This document shows, one piece after another, positions 11,194 to 23,983 of a stretch of DNA of 64,000 nucleotides (positions are counted from its first letter, which is position 1; the number at the start of each line of letters is the position of its first letter). The notes beneath the pieces were generated by a model that saw only the letters and a program-made list of their open reading frames with translations, made no database searches and was not told the DNA's origin. The position numbers were made by a program, and so were the translations under genes. The DNA comes from Burkholderia thailandensis E264 (lineage in GTDB: Bacteria > Pseudomonadota > Gammaproteobacteria > Burkholderiales > Burkholderiaceae), in the NCBI RefSeq assembly GCF_000012365.1, contig NC_007651.1, forward strand, positions 1,240,001 through 1,304,000. Direction: 5' to 3'.

Positions 11194-11352
11194 AGAGAAA
11201 GAGCGGTACACGCGTCTTCCATGTTTCCTTTACGCAACAATGGTTAAAATCACGGGTTAACCGCTATTTCCGAGCGCTACCGTGGTGGGTAGCCGCAATA
11301 AAATTGTTACGAATTCCTTACTGCGTGCAAAGTGCCCGCACGGAGAAACGTG

Positions 11353-11979
11353 ATGCTGTTTGACGAGTTGATCTCTGAATTTGACCGGGGCCTGCGCTCG
11401 ATTGCGGGCGTGAGCCGAATGAGCCGCCCGGTGCCCCAGCCCGCCGCGGCGGCGCCTGCCGAGCTTTCCGCCGCCGAGCGCAAGCATGCGGCCGGGCTGA
11501 TGCGGGTGAATCACGTCGGCGAAGTCTGCGCGCAGGCGCTCTATCAGGCGCAGAAGTTCGCGACGTCTTCGTCCGAGCTCAAGGAAATGTTCGAGCATGC
11601 GGCGCGGGAGGAGGAGGACCATCTCGCGTGGACCGCGCATCGTTTGAAGGATCTCGATTCGCGGCCGAGCCTGCTGAACCCGCTGTGGTATGCGGGCGCG
11701 CTCGCGATCGGCGTCGTTGCCGGACGCCTCGGCGACAAGGTGAGCCTGGGCTTCATGGCCGAAACGGAGCGGCAGGTCGAGAGCCATCTCGACAGCCATT
11801 TATCGGAGTTGCCGGCTGCCGACGTCGAGTCGCGCGCGATCGTCGAGCAGATGCGCGCCGACGAAGTCAAGCACGGCAAGACGGCGACCGACGCGGGCGG
11901 CATCGAGCTGCCGATGCCGGCGCGCATGCTGATGCGCGCCGCATCCAAAGTCATGACAAGCACTGCATACTATCTGTGA
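11353..11979 (+). CDS. coq7: 3-demethoxyubiquinol 3-hydroxylase, Coq7 type
   Basis: The 208-residue enzyme is a di-iron monooxygenase that adds the C6 hydroxyl in aerobic ubiquinone synthesis. Candidate iron ligands are Glu57 (NHVGEVCA), Glu87 and His90 (EEEDH), Glu139 (AETE), and Glu171 with His174 (DEVKHG), the two E...ExxH sets of the family. A hydrophobic stretch at about 113-125 ([12 protein letters not shown]) is the membrane-interaction helix region. The ATG at 11353 is chosen over an upstream GTG at 11332 because GGAG lies 7 bases before it and the N-terminus [15 protein letters not shown] is the family start. The gene stands alone between the divergent porin gene and the dcw cluster. 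Confidence 0.92.
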   Translation: MLFDELISEFDRGLRSIAGVSRMSRPVPQPAAAAPAELSAAERKHAAGLMRVNHVGEVCAQALYQAQKFATSSSELKEMFEHAAREEEDHLAWTAHRLKDLDSRPSLLNPLWYAGALAIGVVAGRLGDKVSLGFMAETERQVESHLDSHLSELPAADVESRAIVEQMRADEVKHGKTATDAGGIELPMPARMLMRAASKVMTSTAYYL

Positions 11980-12074
11980 GACATGCGCCGGGACGGCCGC
12001 ATTCGCGACGTCCCGGCAGACGACGGATACCCGCCTCTCCTCCCGCGCTTTTCCCCCTCCGAAATGCCTGCCGC

Positions 12075-12098
12075 CGCGCCCACCTGGGGCGCGCTTTT
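12075..12098 (+). terminator. Terminator after coq7
   Basis: CGCGCCC (12075-12081) pairs with GGGCGCG (12087-12093) across a 5-base loop and is followed by CTTTTC. It lies 96 bp beyond the coq7 stop and separates coq7 from the dcw cluster. Confidence 0.65.
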
Positions 12099-12229
12099 CA
12101 TGTACCACTTTCACAAGATGCACTAGCCCATTCATTTATAACGTTTTTTGGCATGAGGGGCGGCTTGAGGAGGTGAGCGTAAGTCCTTGTTCTGACTAAC
12201 AAAATTCGTCAAAAAAACGGCCCGCTCCC

Positions 12230-12258
12230 TTGACCGCCCATAGGCGTTCCTCTAAAGT
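12230..12258 (+). promoter_or_regulatory. Candidate mra promoter of the dcw cluster
   Basis: TTGACC (12230-12235) and TAAAGT (12253-12258) are separated by 17 bp, a good sigma-70 layout, about 108 bp before the mraZ start. The -10 hexamer overlaps the first of the four MraZ-like repeats. No other comparably good promoter was noticed between coq7 and mraZ. Confidence 0.55.
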
Positions 12259-12293
12259 GGGAGACAGTGTGAGAAAGTGTATTTTTGTGTGAT
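12254..12293 (+). promoter_or_regulatory. MraZ operator: four direct 10-bp repeats
   Basis: Four consecutive decamers read AAAGTGGGAG, ACAGTGTGAG, AAAGTGTATT and TTTGTGTGAT, placing GTG at 12257, 12267, 12277 and 12287, exactly one helical turn apart. MraZ of other bacteria is known to bind tandem GTG-containing repeats with this period upstream of its own gene. The array begins on the -10 hexamer and runs across the likely transcription start, so autorepression of the cluster by MraZ is the natural reading. Binding itself is inferred. Confidence 0.75.
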
Positions 12294-12365
12294 TTGCCGG
12301 GCTTTTCCGGCTAGATTCTCAGCATTGTGCAGGGGCTTCGGTGCCCTGATCGGGAGAGCGGAAAA

Positions 12366-12794
12366 GTGTTCCAAGGGGCGTCGGCGCTGACGCTCGATGC
12401 GAAAGGACGGATGTCGGTGCCGTCCCGCTATCGCGAAGCGCTGCAAGGACAGGCAGAAGGACGGGTGACTGTGACCAAGCACCCGGACGGCTGCCTGTTG
12501 CTGTTTCCGCGCCCGGAGTGGGAGGTGTTCCGCGCGAAGATCGCCGCGTTGCCGATGGATGCGCATTGGTGGCGCCGTATTTTTCTCGGCAACGCGATGG
12601 ACGTCGATCTCGACAGCGCGGGCCGGATTCTGGTGTCTCCCGAGCTGCGGATGGCGGCCGGGCTGGAAAAGGAAGTCATGTTGCTGGGAATGGGAAGTCA
12701 CTTCGAGTTGTGGGACGCGCAGACCTACACCGCGAAGGAGCAGGCGGCGATGGCGCAGGGCATGCCCGAAGCGCTGAAGAATTTCACGTTCTGA
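12366..12794 (+). CDS. mraZ: Transcriptional regulator MraZ
   Basis: The 142-residue protein has two AbrB-like MraZ repeats: residues about 5-50 ([18 protein letters not shown]) and 78-120 ([18 protein letters not shown]). It represses its own promoter and the downstream cell-division and cell-wall genes, binding DNA as a ring-shaped multimer. A GTG start at 12366 is chosen because it gives the family N-terminus [14 protein letters not shown] and has GGGAGAG upstream; an ATG at 12327 would add 13 residues with no family match. It is the first gene of the dcw cluster, and its presumed operator lies about 75-110 bp upstream. Confidence 0.93.
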
Positions 12795-12817
12795 TTGCGG
12801 TGAGGAAGACGCCCGCG

Positions 12818-13759
12818 ATGGGAAACGAATTGCAGCATCGCACGGTGCTGTTGGATGAGGCGGTCGATGCGCTCGTGACGCGGCCCGACGGCGTGTATGT
12901 CGACGGCACGTTCGGGCGCGGCGGTCATAGCCGCGCGGTGCTCGCGCGCTTGAGCGATGCGGGGCGTCTGATCGCATTCGACAAGGATCCGCGCGCGATC
13001 GAGACGGCGAGCGGCATCGAGGACGCGCGCTTCGAGATCGTCCACGACAGCTTCGCGGCGATGAAGGGTGCGCTCGACGCGCGTGGGGTAGGGCGGGTAT
13101 CGGGCGTGCTGCTGGATCTGGGCGTGTCGTCGCCGCAGGTGGACGACCCGGAGCGCGGCTTCAGCTTTCGCGCGAACGGGCCGCTCGACATGCGGATGGA
13201 CCCGACGCGCGGCGAATCGGCGGCCGAGTGGCTTGCGCGGGCGTCGGTGCAGGAATTGACGGAGGTGATACGAGATTATGGGGAAGAACGGTTTGCTTTT
13301 CAGATTGCAAAGGCGATTGTTGCTCGCCGGGCAGAGTCCGACCGTCTCGGGCCTCTCGACAGCACGGGCGAGCTTGCCCAAATCGTGGGTCACGTCGTCA
13401 AGACCCGTGAGAAGGGCAAGGATCCGGCAACCCGCACCTTTCAAGCTATACGGATTCACGTCAATCAAGAGCTTGCGGACCTGCAAGTCGTTCTAGAGGC
13501 AGCACTGTCGTTGTTGGAGCAAGGGGGGCGGCTGGTGGTCATCAGCTTTCATTCGCTCGAGGACCGGATCGTCAAGCGATTCCTGCAGACGCACGCAAGC
13601 GCGCCTGCGGTCGACCGCCGACTGCCGATCCGCGCGGTCGACCTGCCCAGCCCGCCGCTCAAGCTGCTTGGACGCATGTTTCCGAGCGACGCAGAAGTCG
13701 CGGCCAATCCGCGTGCCCGTTCGGCGGTGATGCGCATCGCGGAGCGCGTCGCGCCATGA
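12818..13759 (+). CDS. rsmH: 16S rRNA (cytosine(1402)-N4)-methyltransferase RsmH
   Basis: The 313-residue SAM-dependent enzyme methylates N4 of C1402 in 16S rRNA, in the decoding centre. The SAM-binding glycine motif [15 protein letters not shown] lies at about 28-42. [20 protein letters not shown] and DMRMDP are family signatures, and the C-terminal part includes [15 protein letters not shown]. The length is normal for the family. The start at 12818 gives [19 protein letters not shown] with TGAGGAAG upstream, 23 bp after mraZ. It overlaps ftsL by 4 bases. Confidence 0.95.
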   Translation: MGNELQHRTVLLDEAVDALVTRPDGVYVDGTFGRGGHSRAVLARLSDAGRLIAFDKDPRAIETASGIEDARFEIVHDSFAAMKGALDARGVGRVSGVLLDLGVSSPQVDDPERGFSFRANGPLDMRMDPTRGESAAEWLARASVQELTEVIRDYGEERFAFQIAKAIVARRAESDRLGPLDSTGELAQIVGHVVKTREKGKDPATRTFQAIRIHVNQELADLQVVLEAALSLLEQGGRLVVISFHSLEDRIVKRFLQTHASAPAVDRRLPIRAVDLPSPPLKLLGRMFPSDAEVAANPRARSAVMRIAERVAP

Positions 13760-14085
13760 GCCGCCTCAATATCTTCCTGCTGATCATCGTGATGGGATGC
13801 GCGTTGTCGGTCGTCAATTCGACGAACCAGCAGCGGCAGATCTTCATTCAATTGCAGCGCGCGCAATCGCAGGAGCATCAGCTCCAGCAGGACTACGCGC
13901 AGCTTCAATATCAGCAGAGCGCGCTGTCGAAGACGTCGCGCATCGAGCAACTCGCGACGAGCTCGCTGAAGATGCAGCCGATCACGACGGGGCGCACCCA
14001 ATATCTGACGCTCTCGCCCGGCGCGGCGAAGGCGGTCGACGCGCCGCTGCCGGCATCCGCCGCGCCGCAGGGAGGCGCGCGATGA
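13756..14085 (+). CDS. ftsL: Cell division protein FtsL
   Basis: This 109-residue bitopic membrane protein of the FtsQLB complex helps activate FtsWI septal peptidoglycan synthesis. A single transmembrane helix lies at about residues 4-21 ([17 protein letters not shown]). It is followed by a Gln-rich heptad region at about 25-70 suited to the coiled coil with FtsB, then a short periplasmic tail rich in Pro/Ala. Identification rests on topology and on its invariant place between rsmH and ftsI. The start codon overlaps the rsmH stop (ATGA), and its stop overlaps the ftsI start. Confidence 0.9.
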   Translation: MSRLNIFLLIIVMGCALSVVNSTNQQRQIFIQLQRAQSQEHQLQQDYAQLQYQQSALSKTSRIEQLATSSLKMQPITTGRTQYLTLSPGAAKAVDAPLPASAAPQGGAR

Positions 14086-15922
14086 AGCCCGCTTCAAAGC
14101 ACACGCAAGGCGTGAAGTTCGCCTCGAGCCCGGTGCTGTCGGTCCATCTGCCGATGTGGCGCTCGAAGCTCGTCGTGTTCATGCTGTTCATCGCGTTCGT
14201 CGCGCTCGCGATGCGCGCGTTCTGGATTCAGGGCCCGGGCAACGCGTTCTATCAGAAGCAGGGCGAAAGCCGCTATCAGCGCACCCTCGAATTGCCGGCG
14301 ACGCGCGGCAAGATCCTCGATCGCAACGGCCTCGTGCTCGCGACGAGCCTGCCCGTGCGCGCGATCTGGGCGATTCCCGCCGACGTGCCCGACGATCTCG
14401 GCGCGGACAAGCTCGACGCGCTCGGCAAATTGCTCGGAATGACGACGAAGGAGCTGAAGGCGAAGCTGTCGGAAGACAAGTCGTTCGTCTACGTGAAGCG
14501 CCAGGTGCCGCTCGACGTGGCCGCCGAGGTCGCGAAGCTCGACATCCCGGGCATCTATCAGCGCAACGAATACAAGCGCTTCTATCCGGAAGGCGAGATC
14601 ACCGCGCACCTGATCGGCTTCACGAACGTCGAGGACGAAGGGCAGGAGGGCGTCGAGCTCGCCGACCAGAAGCTGCTCGTCGGCACGCCGGGCAGCCGCC
14701 ACGTGATCAAGGACCGGGTCGGCCATATCGTCGAGGACGTCGATGCGCAGGTGCCGCCGCACAACGGCACCGACGTCGACCTGTCGATCGACAGCAAGAT
14801 CCAGTACATCACGTATACGAACCTGAAGGATGCGGTCGAGAAGTTCCACGCGAAAGCAGGCGCGGCGATGGTGGTCGACGTGCAGACGGGCGAGGTGTTG
14901 TCGCTCGTCAATTATCCGACGTACAACCCGAACGACCGCTCGCACCTGACGGGCGAGCAACTGCGCAACCGCGTGCTGACCGATGTGTTCGAGCCGGGCT
15001 CGATCATGAAGCCGTTTACGGTGTCGCTCGCGCTCGACTTGCATCGCGTGACGCCGAACACGCTCGTCGAGACGGGTAACGGCCATTTCGTGCTCGACGG
15101 CGCGCCGATCACCGACGATTCGGGCTTCGGCACGCTGACCGTCGGCGGCGTGATCCAGAAATCGAGCAATATCGGCGCGACGAAGATCGCGATGACGATG
15201 AAGCCCGAGGAAATGTGGAATATGTATACGGGCATTGGGCTCGGGCAGGCGCCGAAGGTTGGCTTTCCCGGCGCGGCGGCGGGCCGGCTGCGTCCGTGGA
15301 AGAGCTGGCGGCGCATCGAGCAGGCGACGATGTCGTACGGCTACGGCCTGTCGGTGTCGCTGTTCCAGCTTGCGCGCGCGTACACCGCGATCGCGCACGA
15401 CGGCGAGCTGATGCCCGTGACGATCTTCAAGACGAACGACGCGCAGCCCGCGACCGGGCCGCGCATCTTCTCGCCGACGACGGCTCGTGAAGTGCGCACG
15501 ATGCTCGAATCCGTCGTGTCGCCGCAGGGTACGTCGCCGAATGCGGCGGTGCCCGGCTACCGCGTCGGCGGCAAGAGCGGCACTGCTTACAAGCAGGTCG
15601 GCCGCGGCTATGATCACAAGAAGTATCGTGCGTCGTTCGTCGGGATGGCGCCGATGCCGAATCCGCGCATCGTCGTCGCCGTGTCGGTCGACGAGCCGAC
15701 GGTGGGCGGCCACTTCGGCGGCCAGGTGTCAGGCCCCGTGTTCTCCGCGATCGTCGGCGATACGCTGCGCGCGCTGAATGTACCGCCCAACATGCCGGTC
15801 AAGCAGCTCGTCGTGTCTGACGATACGGCGAACGCCGCCGCTGCGCAGAAGCTGGCCGCGAATGCGCCGGCGAAACACATGATCGTGTCGAGCACGACAC
15901 ACAACCGTCCTGGAGTAGTTCG

Positions 15923-15926
<4 letters not shown>
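14082..15926 (+). CDS. ftsI: Septal peptidoglycan transpeptidase FtsI (PBP3)
   Basis: The 614-residue class B penicillin-binding protein cross-links septal peptidoglycan in the divisome and is the target of several cephalosporins. A transmembrane anchor lies at about 29-47 (SKLVVFMLFIAFVALAMRA). The dimerisation domain is at about 65-215. The transpeptidase domain follows with catalytic Ser307 in SIMK (307-310), SSN at 361-363 and KSGT at 498-501. The ATG at 14082 overlaps the ftsL stop; the open frame continues upstream, but that part is antisense to family expectations. Its stop overlaps the murE start. The C-terminal 35 residues are Ala/Asn rich and variable. Confidence 0.96.
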
Positions 15927-17463
<1,537 letters not shown>

Positions 17464-17467
<4 letters not shown>

Positions 17468-18870
17468 CGATGCTGACCTTGCGCGAAGCCGCAGCGATGA
17501 TCCCCGGCGCGACCGTGCTCGGCGACGAGCGCGCGTCGTTCGAGCGGGTGTCGACGGACAGCCGCTCGGCGGGGCCGGGCGATCTGTTCGTCGCGCTGAA
17601 GGGGGAGCGTTTCGATGCGCACGACTTCGTCGGCGACGTCGCCGCGCGCGGCGCGAGCGCCGCGATCGTGTCGCGCAGCACGGGCGAATGGAATCTGCCC
17701 GCGCTGAAGGTGGCCGATACGCGCGCCGCGCTCGGCGCGCTCGCGCACGGCTGGCGGATGCGCTTTTCGATGCCGCTCGTCGCGGTGACGGGCAGCAACG
17801 GCAAGACGACCGTGAAGGAGATGATCGCGTCGATTTTCGCCGCGGCGGTCGGCGTGCGCGCGCGTCTTGCCACCGCAGGCAATTTCAACAACGACGTCGG
17901 CCTGCCGCTCACGCTGCTGCGCTTGAACGCCGCGCATCGGCTCGCGGTCGTCGAGCTTGGAATGAACCACCCGGGCGAGACCGACGCGCTCGCGAAAATC
18001 GCCGCGCCGACGGTCGCGCTCGTCAACAACGCGCAGCGCGAGCATCAGGAATTCATGGCGACGGTCGAGGCGGTCGCGCTCGAGCACGCGGCCGTCATCC
18101 ATGCACTCGGCCCGGACGGCGTCGCGGTGTTTCCGGCCGATGACGCGTATGCGGGCATCTGGCGCGTCGCGGCGACCGGCAACCGGATCGTCGATTTCGC
18201 GCTGCACGGGCTCGGGCGCGACACGCCCGCCGCGGTGACGGGCGTGCTCGACGGCAGCCGGCTCGCGATCGACACGCCCGACGGCCGCGTCGACGTGCGC
18301 CTCTATGCGCTCGGCGAGCACAACGCGCGCAACGCGCTCGCCGCGACCGCGGCGGCGCTCGCGGCCGGCGTGCCGCTCGCGGCGGTCAAGGCGGGGCTCG
18401 AGGCGTTCGCGCCGGTGAAGGGGCGGCTGCAGGTGACGCACGCGGCGCTCGGTTCGCTCGCGGGCGCGACGGTGATCGACGACACCTACAACGCGAACCC
18501 CGATTCGATGCGCGCCGCGATCGACGTGCTCGCCGCGTGCTCGGCGCCGCGCGTGCTCGTGATCGGCGAGATGGGCGAGGTCGGCGACGAAGGGCCGGCG
18601 TTCCACCGCGAGATCGGCGCGTATGCGCGCGAGCGCGGGATCGATGCGCTCTTCGCGCTCGGCGCGGCGACGCTGCCCGCGTGCGAGGCGTACGGCGCGT
18701 CCGCGCGGCATTTCGACGACGCGGCGGCGCTGGTCGCCGCGCTCGTCGCCGAGCACTTCGGCGCACACGCGACGCTGCTCGTGAAGGGCTCGCGGTTCAT
18801 GAAGATGGAGCGCGTGGTCGACGCGCTCGCGAACGAAACCGCGTCGGGCGCAGCGCCCGGCGCACACTGA
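17464..18870 (+). CDS. murF: UDP-MurNAc-tripeptide:D-Ala-D-Ala ligase MurF
   Basis: The 468-residue Mur ligase adds the D-Ala-D-Ala dipeptide to complete the UDP-MurNAc pentapeptide. The ATP-binding loop TGSNGKT lies at 109-115. ELGMNHPGE (about 163-171), the asparagine-rich [12 protein letters not shown] segment near 338 and [14 protein letters not shown] at the C-terminus are MurF hallmarks. The ATG at 17464 overlaps the murE stop. The frame is open far upstream, but the family N-terminus [16 protein letters not shown] fixes the start. It ends 14 bp before mraY. Confidence 0.95.
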
Positions 18871-18884
18871 CGAAGGAAGTAAGC

Positions 18885-20054
18885 ATGCTGCTGGCGTTGG
18901 CGCAATGGCTGCAAGGTGACGCAAGCTTTTTGCGCTTGTTCACGTACCTGACGTTCCGGGCGGTGATGGCCACCATCACGGCGCTCGTGATCGGTCTCGT
19001 CTGCGGCCCGTGGGTGATCCGCAAGCTCACGCAGATGAAGGTCGGTCAGGCGGTGCGCAAGGACGGCCCGCAGACGCACCTCGTGAAATCGGGCACGCCG
19101 ACGATGGGCGGCGTGCTGATCCTGATCGGCATCGCGGTCGCGACGCTGCTCTGGGGCGATCTGACGAACCGCTTCATCTGGATCGTGATGCTCGTCACGT
19201 TCGGCTTCGGCGTGATCGGCTGGGTCGACGATTATCGCAAGGTCGTCTACAAGGACCCGCGCGGCATGTCGTCGCGCGAAAAGTACTTCTGGCAATCGGT
19301 GATCGGCCTCTTCGCGGCCGTCTATCTCGCGTTCAGCGTGTCCGAGGCGAACAACGTGCGCGTGTTCGACCTGTTCATGGCGTGGGTGCGCAGCGGCTTG
19401 TCGATGGGGCTGCCCGCGCGCGCGGACCTGATGCTGCCGTTCCTGAAATCGATCAGCTATCCGCTCGGCGTATGGGGCTTCATCGCGCTCACGTATTTCG
19501 TGATCGTCGGCGCGAGCAACGCGGTGAATCTCACCGACGGGCTCGACGGCCTCGTGATCATGCCGGTCGTGCTCGTCGGCGCGTCGCTCGGCGTGTTCGC
19601 ATACGTGATGGGCAGCGCCGTCTATTCGAAATATCTGCTGTTCCCGCACATTCCGGGCGCGGGCGAGCTGCTGATCTTCTGCTCGGCGATGGGCGGCGCG
19701 GGGCTCGCGTTCCTCTGGTACAACACGCACCCGGCGCAGGTGTTCATGGGCGACGTCGGCGCGCTCGCGCTGGGCGGCGCGCTCGGCACGGTCGCCGTGA
19801 TCGTGCGCCAGGAAATCGTGCTGTTCATCATGGGCGGCATCTTCGTCGCGGAGACGCTGTCGGTGATGCTGCAGGTCACGTGGTTCAAGTACACGAAAAA
19901 GCGTTACGGCGAAGGGCGGCGCATCTTCAAGATGGCGCCGCTGCATCACCATTTCGAGTTGTCGGGCTGGAAGGAAACACAGGTGGTGGTGCGTTTCTGG
20001 ATCATCACGTTGATGCTGTGCCTGTTCGGTTTGTCCACCCTCAAGCTGCGGTAA
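18885..20054 (+). CDS. mraY: Phospho-MurNAc-pentapeptide transferase MraY
   Basis: The 389-residue polytopic membrane enzyme transfers phospho-MurNAc-pentapeptide from UDP to undecaprenyl phosphate, making lipid I. About ten transmembrane helices can be seen. Family motifs are KSGTPTMGG (about 67-75), the Mg-binding VDDYRK near 115, NLTDGLDGL near 212, and the HHHFE loop near 350. GAAGGAAG upstream supports the ATG at 18885. The length is standard for betaproteobacteria. It is followed by murD after 13 bp. Confidence 0.96.
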
Positions 20055-20067
20055 AGGGAAGGTAAGG

Positions 20068-21594
20068 ATGTTTGGCGAGATGTTCGGAGATCGGCAGCGG
20101 CCGATGGTGCTCGTGTTGGGGCTCGGCGAATCGGGCCTCGCGATCGCGCGGTGGTGCGCGAGGCACGGGTGCCGGTTGCGCATCGCCGATACGCGCGAGA
20201 CGCCGCCCAACCTTGCCGCGCTGACGGCGGCGGGCATCGACGCCGAATTCGTCGGCGGCGCGTTTTCGCCGGCGCTCATCGACGGCGGGATCGAGCTCGT
20301 CGCGCTGAGCCCCGGGTTGTCGCCGCTCGCGGAAGACCTCGCGCCGCTCGTCGCGGCCGCGCGCGAGCGGGGCATTCCCGTGTGGGGCGAGCTCGAGTTC
20401 TTCGCGCAGGCGCTCACGACGCTCGGCGCGAACGGCTATGCGCCGAAGGTGATCGCGATCACCGGCACGAACGGCAAGACGACGACGACGAGCCTCGCGG
20501 GCCTGCTGTGCGAGCGTGCGGGCAAGACGGTCGCGGTCGCGGGCAACATCAGCCCGGCGATGCTCGACAAGCTGACCGAGGCGATCGACGCGGCGGCGCT
20601 GCCTGACGTGTGGGTGCTCGAGCTGTCGAGCTTCCAGCTCGACACCGCGCACACGTTCGCGCCCGACGCGGCGACGATCCTCAACATCACGCAGGACCAT
20701 CTCGACTGGCATGGCGGCTTCGCCGCGTATGCAGCCGCGAAGGGCCGGATTTTCGGGCCGCGCACGGTGCGCGTGCTCAACCGCGACGATGCCGAAGTGA
20801 TGAAGTTCGCGCCGCCCGCCGCGGCAGCCGACGCGCCGCGCGCGATCACGTTCGGCCTGAACGAGCCCGCCGCCGATGGCGATTACGGCCTGCTGCGCGA
20901 AAACGGCATCGCGTGGCTCGTCGAGGCGGTCGATCGCGACGCGGCCGATGCGCCCGCCACGCCGTCGCGCCGCCGCAAGCAGGAAGCGGCGAATCCGCCC
21001 GACATCGCGCTCAAGCGCCTGATGCCGGCTGACGCGCTGCGCATTCGCGGGCTGCACAACGCGGCGAATGCGTTGGCCGCCTATGCGCTCGCGCGCGCGA
21101 TCGACCTGCCTGCCGCGCCGTTGCTGCACGGCCTGCGCGAATATCGCGGCGAGCCGCATCGCGTCGAAGTGATCGCGACGCTCGACGGCGTCGATTATGT
21201 CGACGACAGCAAGGGCACGAACGTCGGCGCGACGGTCGCGGCGCTCGACGGCCTTGCGCAGCGCGCGGTGCTGATCGCGGGCGGCGACGGCAAGGGCCAG
21301 GATTTCGAGCCGCTCGCGGCGCCCGTCGCGCGCTGGTGCCGCGCGGTGATGCTGATCGGCCGCGACGCGCCCGCGCTTCGCGAAGCGCTCGCCGACACGG
21401 GCGTGCCGCTCGCCGATCACGCGACGCTCGAAAGCGCGGTGCGCGCGGCGGGCGCGCTCGCGCAGCCGGGCGATGCGGTGCTGCTGTCGCCCGCATGCGC
21501 GAGCCTCGACATGTTCCGCAATTACGCGCATCGGGCCGACGTTTTCCGCAGCGCGGTCGAAGACATCGCTTTGGAAAAAGGAACGACGCTATGA
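20068..21594 (+). CDS. murD: UDP-MurNAc-L-alanine:D-glutamate ligase MurD
   Basis: The 508-residue Mur ligase adds D-glutamate to UDP-MurNAc-L-Ala. The ATP loop TGTNGKT lies at 132-138, with SSFQL and [10 protein letters not shown] after it and the C-terminal [11 protein letters not shown] signature. It is about 70 residues longer than the E. coli enzyme. Part of the difference is a charged linker around 290-325 ([17 protein letters not shown]) before [14 protein letters not shown], and part is the N-terminus. An AAGGGAAGGTAAGG tract precedes the ATG. The stop overlaps the ftsW start by ATGA. Confidence 0.95.
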   Translation: MFGEMFGDRQRPMVLVLGLGESGLAIARWCARHGCRLRIADTRETPPNLAALTAAGIDAEFVGGAFSPALIDGGIELVALSPGLSPLAEDLAPLVAAARERGIPVWGELEFFAQALTTLGANGYAPKVIAITGTNGKTTTTSLAGLLCERAGKTVAVAGNISPAMLDKLTEAIDAAALPDVWVLELSSFQLDTAHTFAPDAATILNITQDHLDWHGGFAAYAAAKGRIFGPRTVRVLNRDDAEVMKFAPPAAAADAPRAITFGLNEPAADGDYGLLRENGIAWLVEAVDRDAADAPATPSRRRKQEAANPPDIALKRLMPADALRIRGLHNAANALAAYALARAIDLPAAPLLHGLREYRGEPHRVEVIATLDGVDYVDDSKGTNVGATVAALDGLAQRAVLIAGGDGKGQDFEPLAAPVARWCRAVMLIGRDAPALREALADTGVPLADHATLESAVRAAGALAQPGDAVLLSPACASLDMFRNYAHRADVFRSAVEDIALEKGTTL

Positions 21595-22883
21595 GCTGGT
21601 CCGATCGCCTCGTTTCCCGTTTCAATGGCGCCCGTGACGCGGGAGGCGGCGCCGCGCCGCGCACCGCCGCGCGGGCGGCCTCGGGCGCGCGCGCCGCGGC
21701 GGGCGGCCTCGCGAGCGTCGTCAACGGCGCGCGTCCTACCCGTTCGCGGATGCTCGACTTCGACTACTCGCTGCTGTGGGTGTCGATCGCGCTCCTCGGG
21801 CTTGGCGTCGTGATGGTGTACTCGGCGTCGATCGCGATGCCGGATTCGCCGAAGTACGCGTCGTATCACGACTACGCATTCCTGCTGCGCCACTGCGTGT
21901 CGCTCGTCGTGGCGTTCGTCGCGGCGGTGATCGCGTTCCGCGTGCCGGTATCGACGTGGGACAAGTACGCGCCGCATCTCTTCCTGATCGCGCTCGTCGG
22001 CCTCGTGATCGTGCTGATTCCGCACATCGGCAAGGGCGTGAACGGCGCGCGCCGCTGGATTCCGCTCGGCATCACGAACATGCAGCCGTCGGAAATCATG
22101 AAGCTCGCGGTGACGATCTACGCGGCGAACTACACGGTGCGCAAGCAGGAGTACATGCAGAGCTTCGCGAAGGGCTTCCTGCCGATGGCGTTCGCGGTCG
22201 GCCTCGTCGGCGCGCTGCTGCTGCTCGAGCCGGACATGGGCGCGTTCATGGTGGTCGCCGCGATCGCGATGGGCGTGCTGTTCCTGGGCGGCGTGAACGG
22301 CAAGCTGTTCGGCGGCCTCGTCGCGACGGCGGTGGGTACGTTCACGATGCTCGTCTGGTTGTCGCCGTGGCGCCGCGAGCGGATCTTCGCGTACCTCGAT
22401 CCGTGGGACGAACGCTACGCGCAGGGCAAGGCCTACCAGCTCACGCACTCGCTGATCGCGTTCGGGCGCGGCGAATGGTTCGGCGTCGGTCTGGGCGGCA
22501 GTGTCGAAAAGCTCAACTACCTGCCGGAAGCGCATACCGACTTCATTCTCGCGGTGATCGGCGAAGAGCTTGGCTTTGTCGGCGTGCTGGTCGTGATCCT
22601 GCTGTTCTACTGGATCGTGCGCCGCTCGTTCGAGATCGGCCGTCAGGCGCTCGCGCTCGATCGTACGTTCGCGGGGCTGATGGCGAAGGGCGTCGGCATC
22701 TGGTTCGGCGCGCAGGCGTTCATCAACATGGGCGTGAACCTCGGCCTTCTGCCGACCAAGGGTCTCACGCTGCCGCTCGTGAGCTACGGCGGGTCCGGCA
22801 TCCTGCTGAACTGCATCTCGCTCGCGGTGCTGCTGCGCGTCGATTATGAGAATCGTGTGTTGATGCGGGGAGGGAAGGTATGA
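21591..22883 (+). CDS. ftsW: Septal peptidoglycan glycosyltransferase FtsW
   Basis: The 430-residue SEDS-family membrane protein polymerises lipid II into septal glycan strands as the partner of FtsI. About ten transmembrane helices follow a roughly 50-residue cytoplasmic N-terminus rich in Ala/Arg/Gly, longer than in E. coli. Signatures are [10 protein letters not shown] near 153, [25 protein letters not shown] near 306 and [13 protein letters not shown] near the C-terminus. The start at 21591 overlaps the murD stop and gives [11 protein letters not shown]. The stop overlaps murG. Confidence 0.95.
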   Translation: MSWSDRLVSRFNGARDAGGGAAPRTAARAASGARAAAGGLASVVNGARPTRSRMLDFDYSLLWVSIALLGLGVVMVYSASIAMPDSPKYASYHDYAFLLRHCVSLVVAFVAAVIAFRVPVSTWDKYAPHLFLIALVGLVIVLIPHIGKGVNGARRWIPLGITNMQPSEIMKLAVTIYAANYTVRKQEYMQSFAKGFLPMAFAVGLVGALLLLEPDMGAFMVVAAIAMGVLFLGGVNGKLFGGLVATAVGTFTMLVWLSPWRRERIFAYLDPWDERYAQGKAYQLTHSLIAFGRGEWFGVGLGGSVEKLNYLPEAHTDFILAVIGEELGFVGVLVVILLFYWIVRRSFEIGRQALALDRTFAGLMAKGVGIWFGAQAFINMGVNLGLLPTKGLTLPLVSYGGSGILLNCISLAVLLRVDYENRVLMRGGKV

Positions 22884-23983
22884 CCTCGACGCCGCGCACA
22901 CTGATGGTGATGGCGGGCGGCACCGGGGGGCACGTGTTCCCCGGGCTCGCGGTCGCGCACCGGATGCAGGCGCAGGGCTGGCGCGTCGTGTGGCTCGGCA
23001 ATCCGGCCGGCATGGAAGCGACGCTCGTGCCCAAGCACGGGATTCCGATGGAGTACGTGCGCTTCGGCGGGCTGCGCGGCAAGGGCCTCGCGACGAAGCT
23101 TGCGCTGCCGTTCAACCTGCTGCGCGCATGCGCGCAGAGCCTGCGCGCGCTGCGCCGCGTGAAGCCGGACGTCGTGCTCGGCATGGGCGGCTACATCACG
23201 TTCCCGGCCGGCCTCGTGACCGTGCTGACGGGCCGGCCGCTCGTGCTGCACGAGCAGAATTCGATCGCCGGCCTGACGAACAAGGTGCTCGCGAAGCTCG
23301 CGAAGCGCGTGCTCGTCGCGTTCCCCGGCGCGCTGCCGAACGCCGAATGGACAGGCAATCCGATTCGCGCGGAACTTGCGCGCACGGAACCGCCCCAAGC
23401 ACGCTATGCGGCGCGCAGCGGGAAGCTGAAGCTGCTCGTCGTCGGCGGCAGTCTCGGCGCGGCCGCGCTGAACGAAGTCGTGCCGCGCGCGCTCGCGCTT
23501 CTCGCGCCGAGCGAGCGGCCGCAGGTCGTGCATCAGGCGGGCGCGAAACACATCGACGTGCTGAAGGAGAACTACGAAGCCGCGGGCCTGGCTTGCGGCA
23601 GCGACGTCGAACTCGTGCCGTTCATTGACGACATGGCGTCCGCGTACGCGAGCGCGGATCTCGTGATCTGCCGTTCGGGCGCGATGACGGTCGCGGAGAT
23701 CGCGGCGGTCGGCGTCGCGGCGCTGTTCGTGCCGTTCCCGCACGCCGTCGACGATCATCAGACGACCAACGCCGAGTTCCTTGCCGAGCAAGGCGCGGCG
23801 GTGCTCGTGCAACAACGCGACCTGTCGGCCGAGCTGCTCGCCGACTGGCTGCGCGGCCAGTCGCGGGAATCGCTCGCGGCGATGGCCGAACGTTCGCGCT
23901 CGCTCGCGAAGCCGGATGCCACCGACGAAGTCGCGCGCGTGTGCGCGGCGGTGGCGGGCGCGAACCTGGAAGGAAAGCAATGA
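22880..23983 (+). CDS. murG: Lipid II synthase (N-acetylglucosaminyltransferase) MurG
   Basis: The 367-residue GT-B glycosyltransferase adds GlcNAc from UDP-GlcNAc to lipid I at the inner face of the membrane. The N-terminal glycine-rich GGTGGH loop lies at 13-18. A second donor-site motif, VVGGSLGA, is near 191. [35 protein letters not shown] holds the UDP-GlcNAc-binding region, so only the core SGAMTVAE and HQTTNA need be noted. The start overlaps the ftsW stop (ATGA), and the stop overlaps murC. The length is normal. Confidence 0.95.
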   Translation: MTSTPRTLMVMAGGTGGHVFPGLAVAHRMQAQGWRVVWLGNPAGMEATLVPKHGIPMEYVRFGGLRGKGLATKLALPFNLLRACAQSLRALRRVKPDVVLGMGGYITFPAGLVTVLTGRPLVLHEQNSIAGLTNKVLAKLAKRVLVAFPGALPNAEWTGNPIRAELARTEPPQARYAARSGKLKLLVVGGSLGAAALNEVVPRALALLAPSERPQVVHQAGAKHIDVLKENYEAAGLACGSDVELVPFIDDMASAYASADLVICRSGAMTVAEIAAVGVAALFVPFPHAVDDHQTTNAEFLAEQGAAVLVQQRDLSAELLADWLRGQSRESLAAMAERSRSLAKPDATDEVARVCAAVAGANLEGKQ

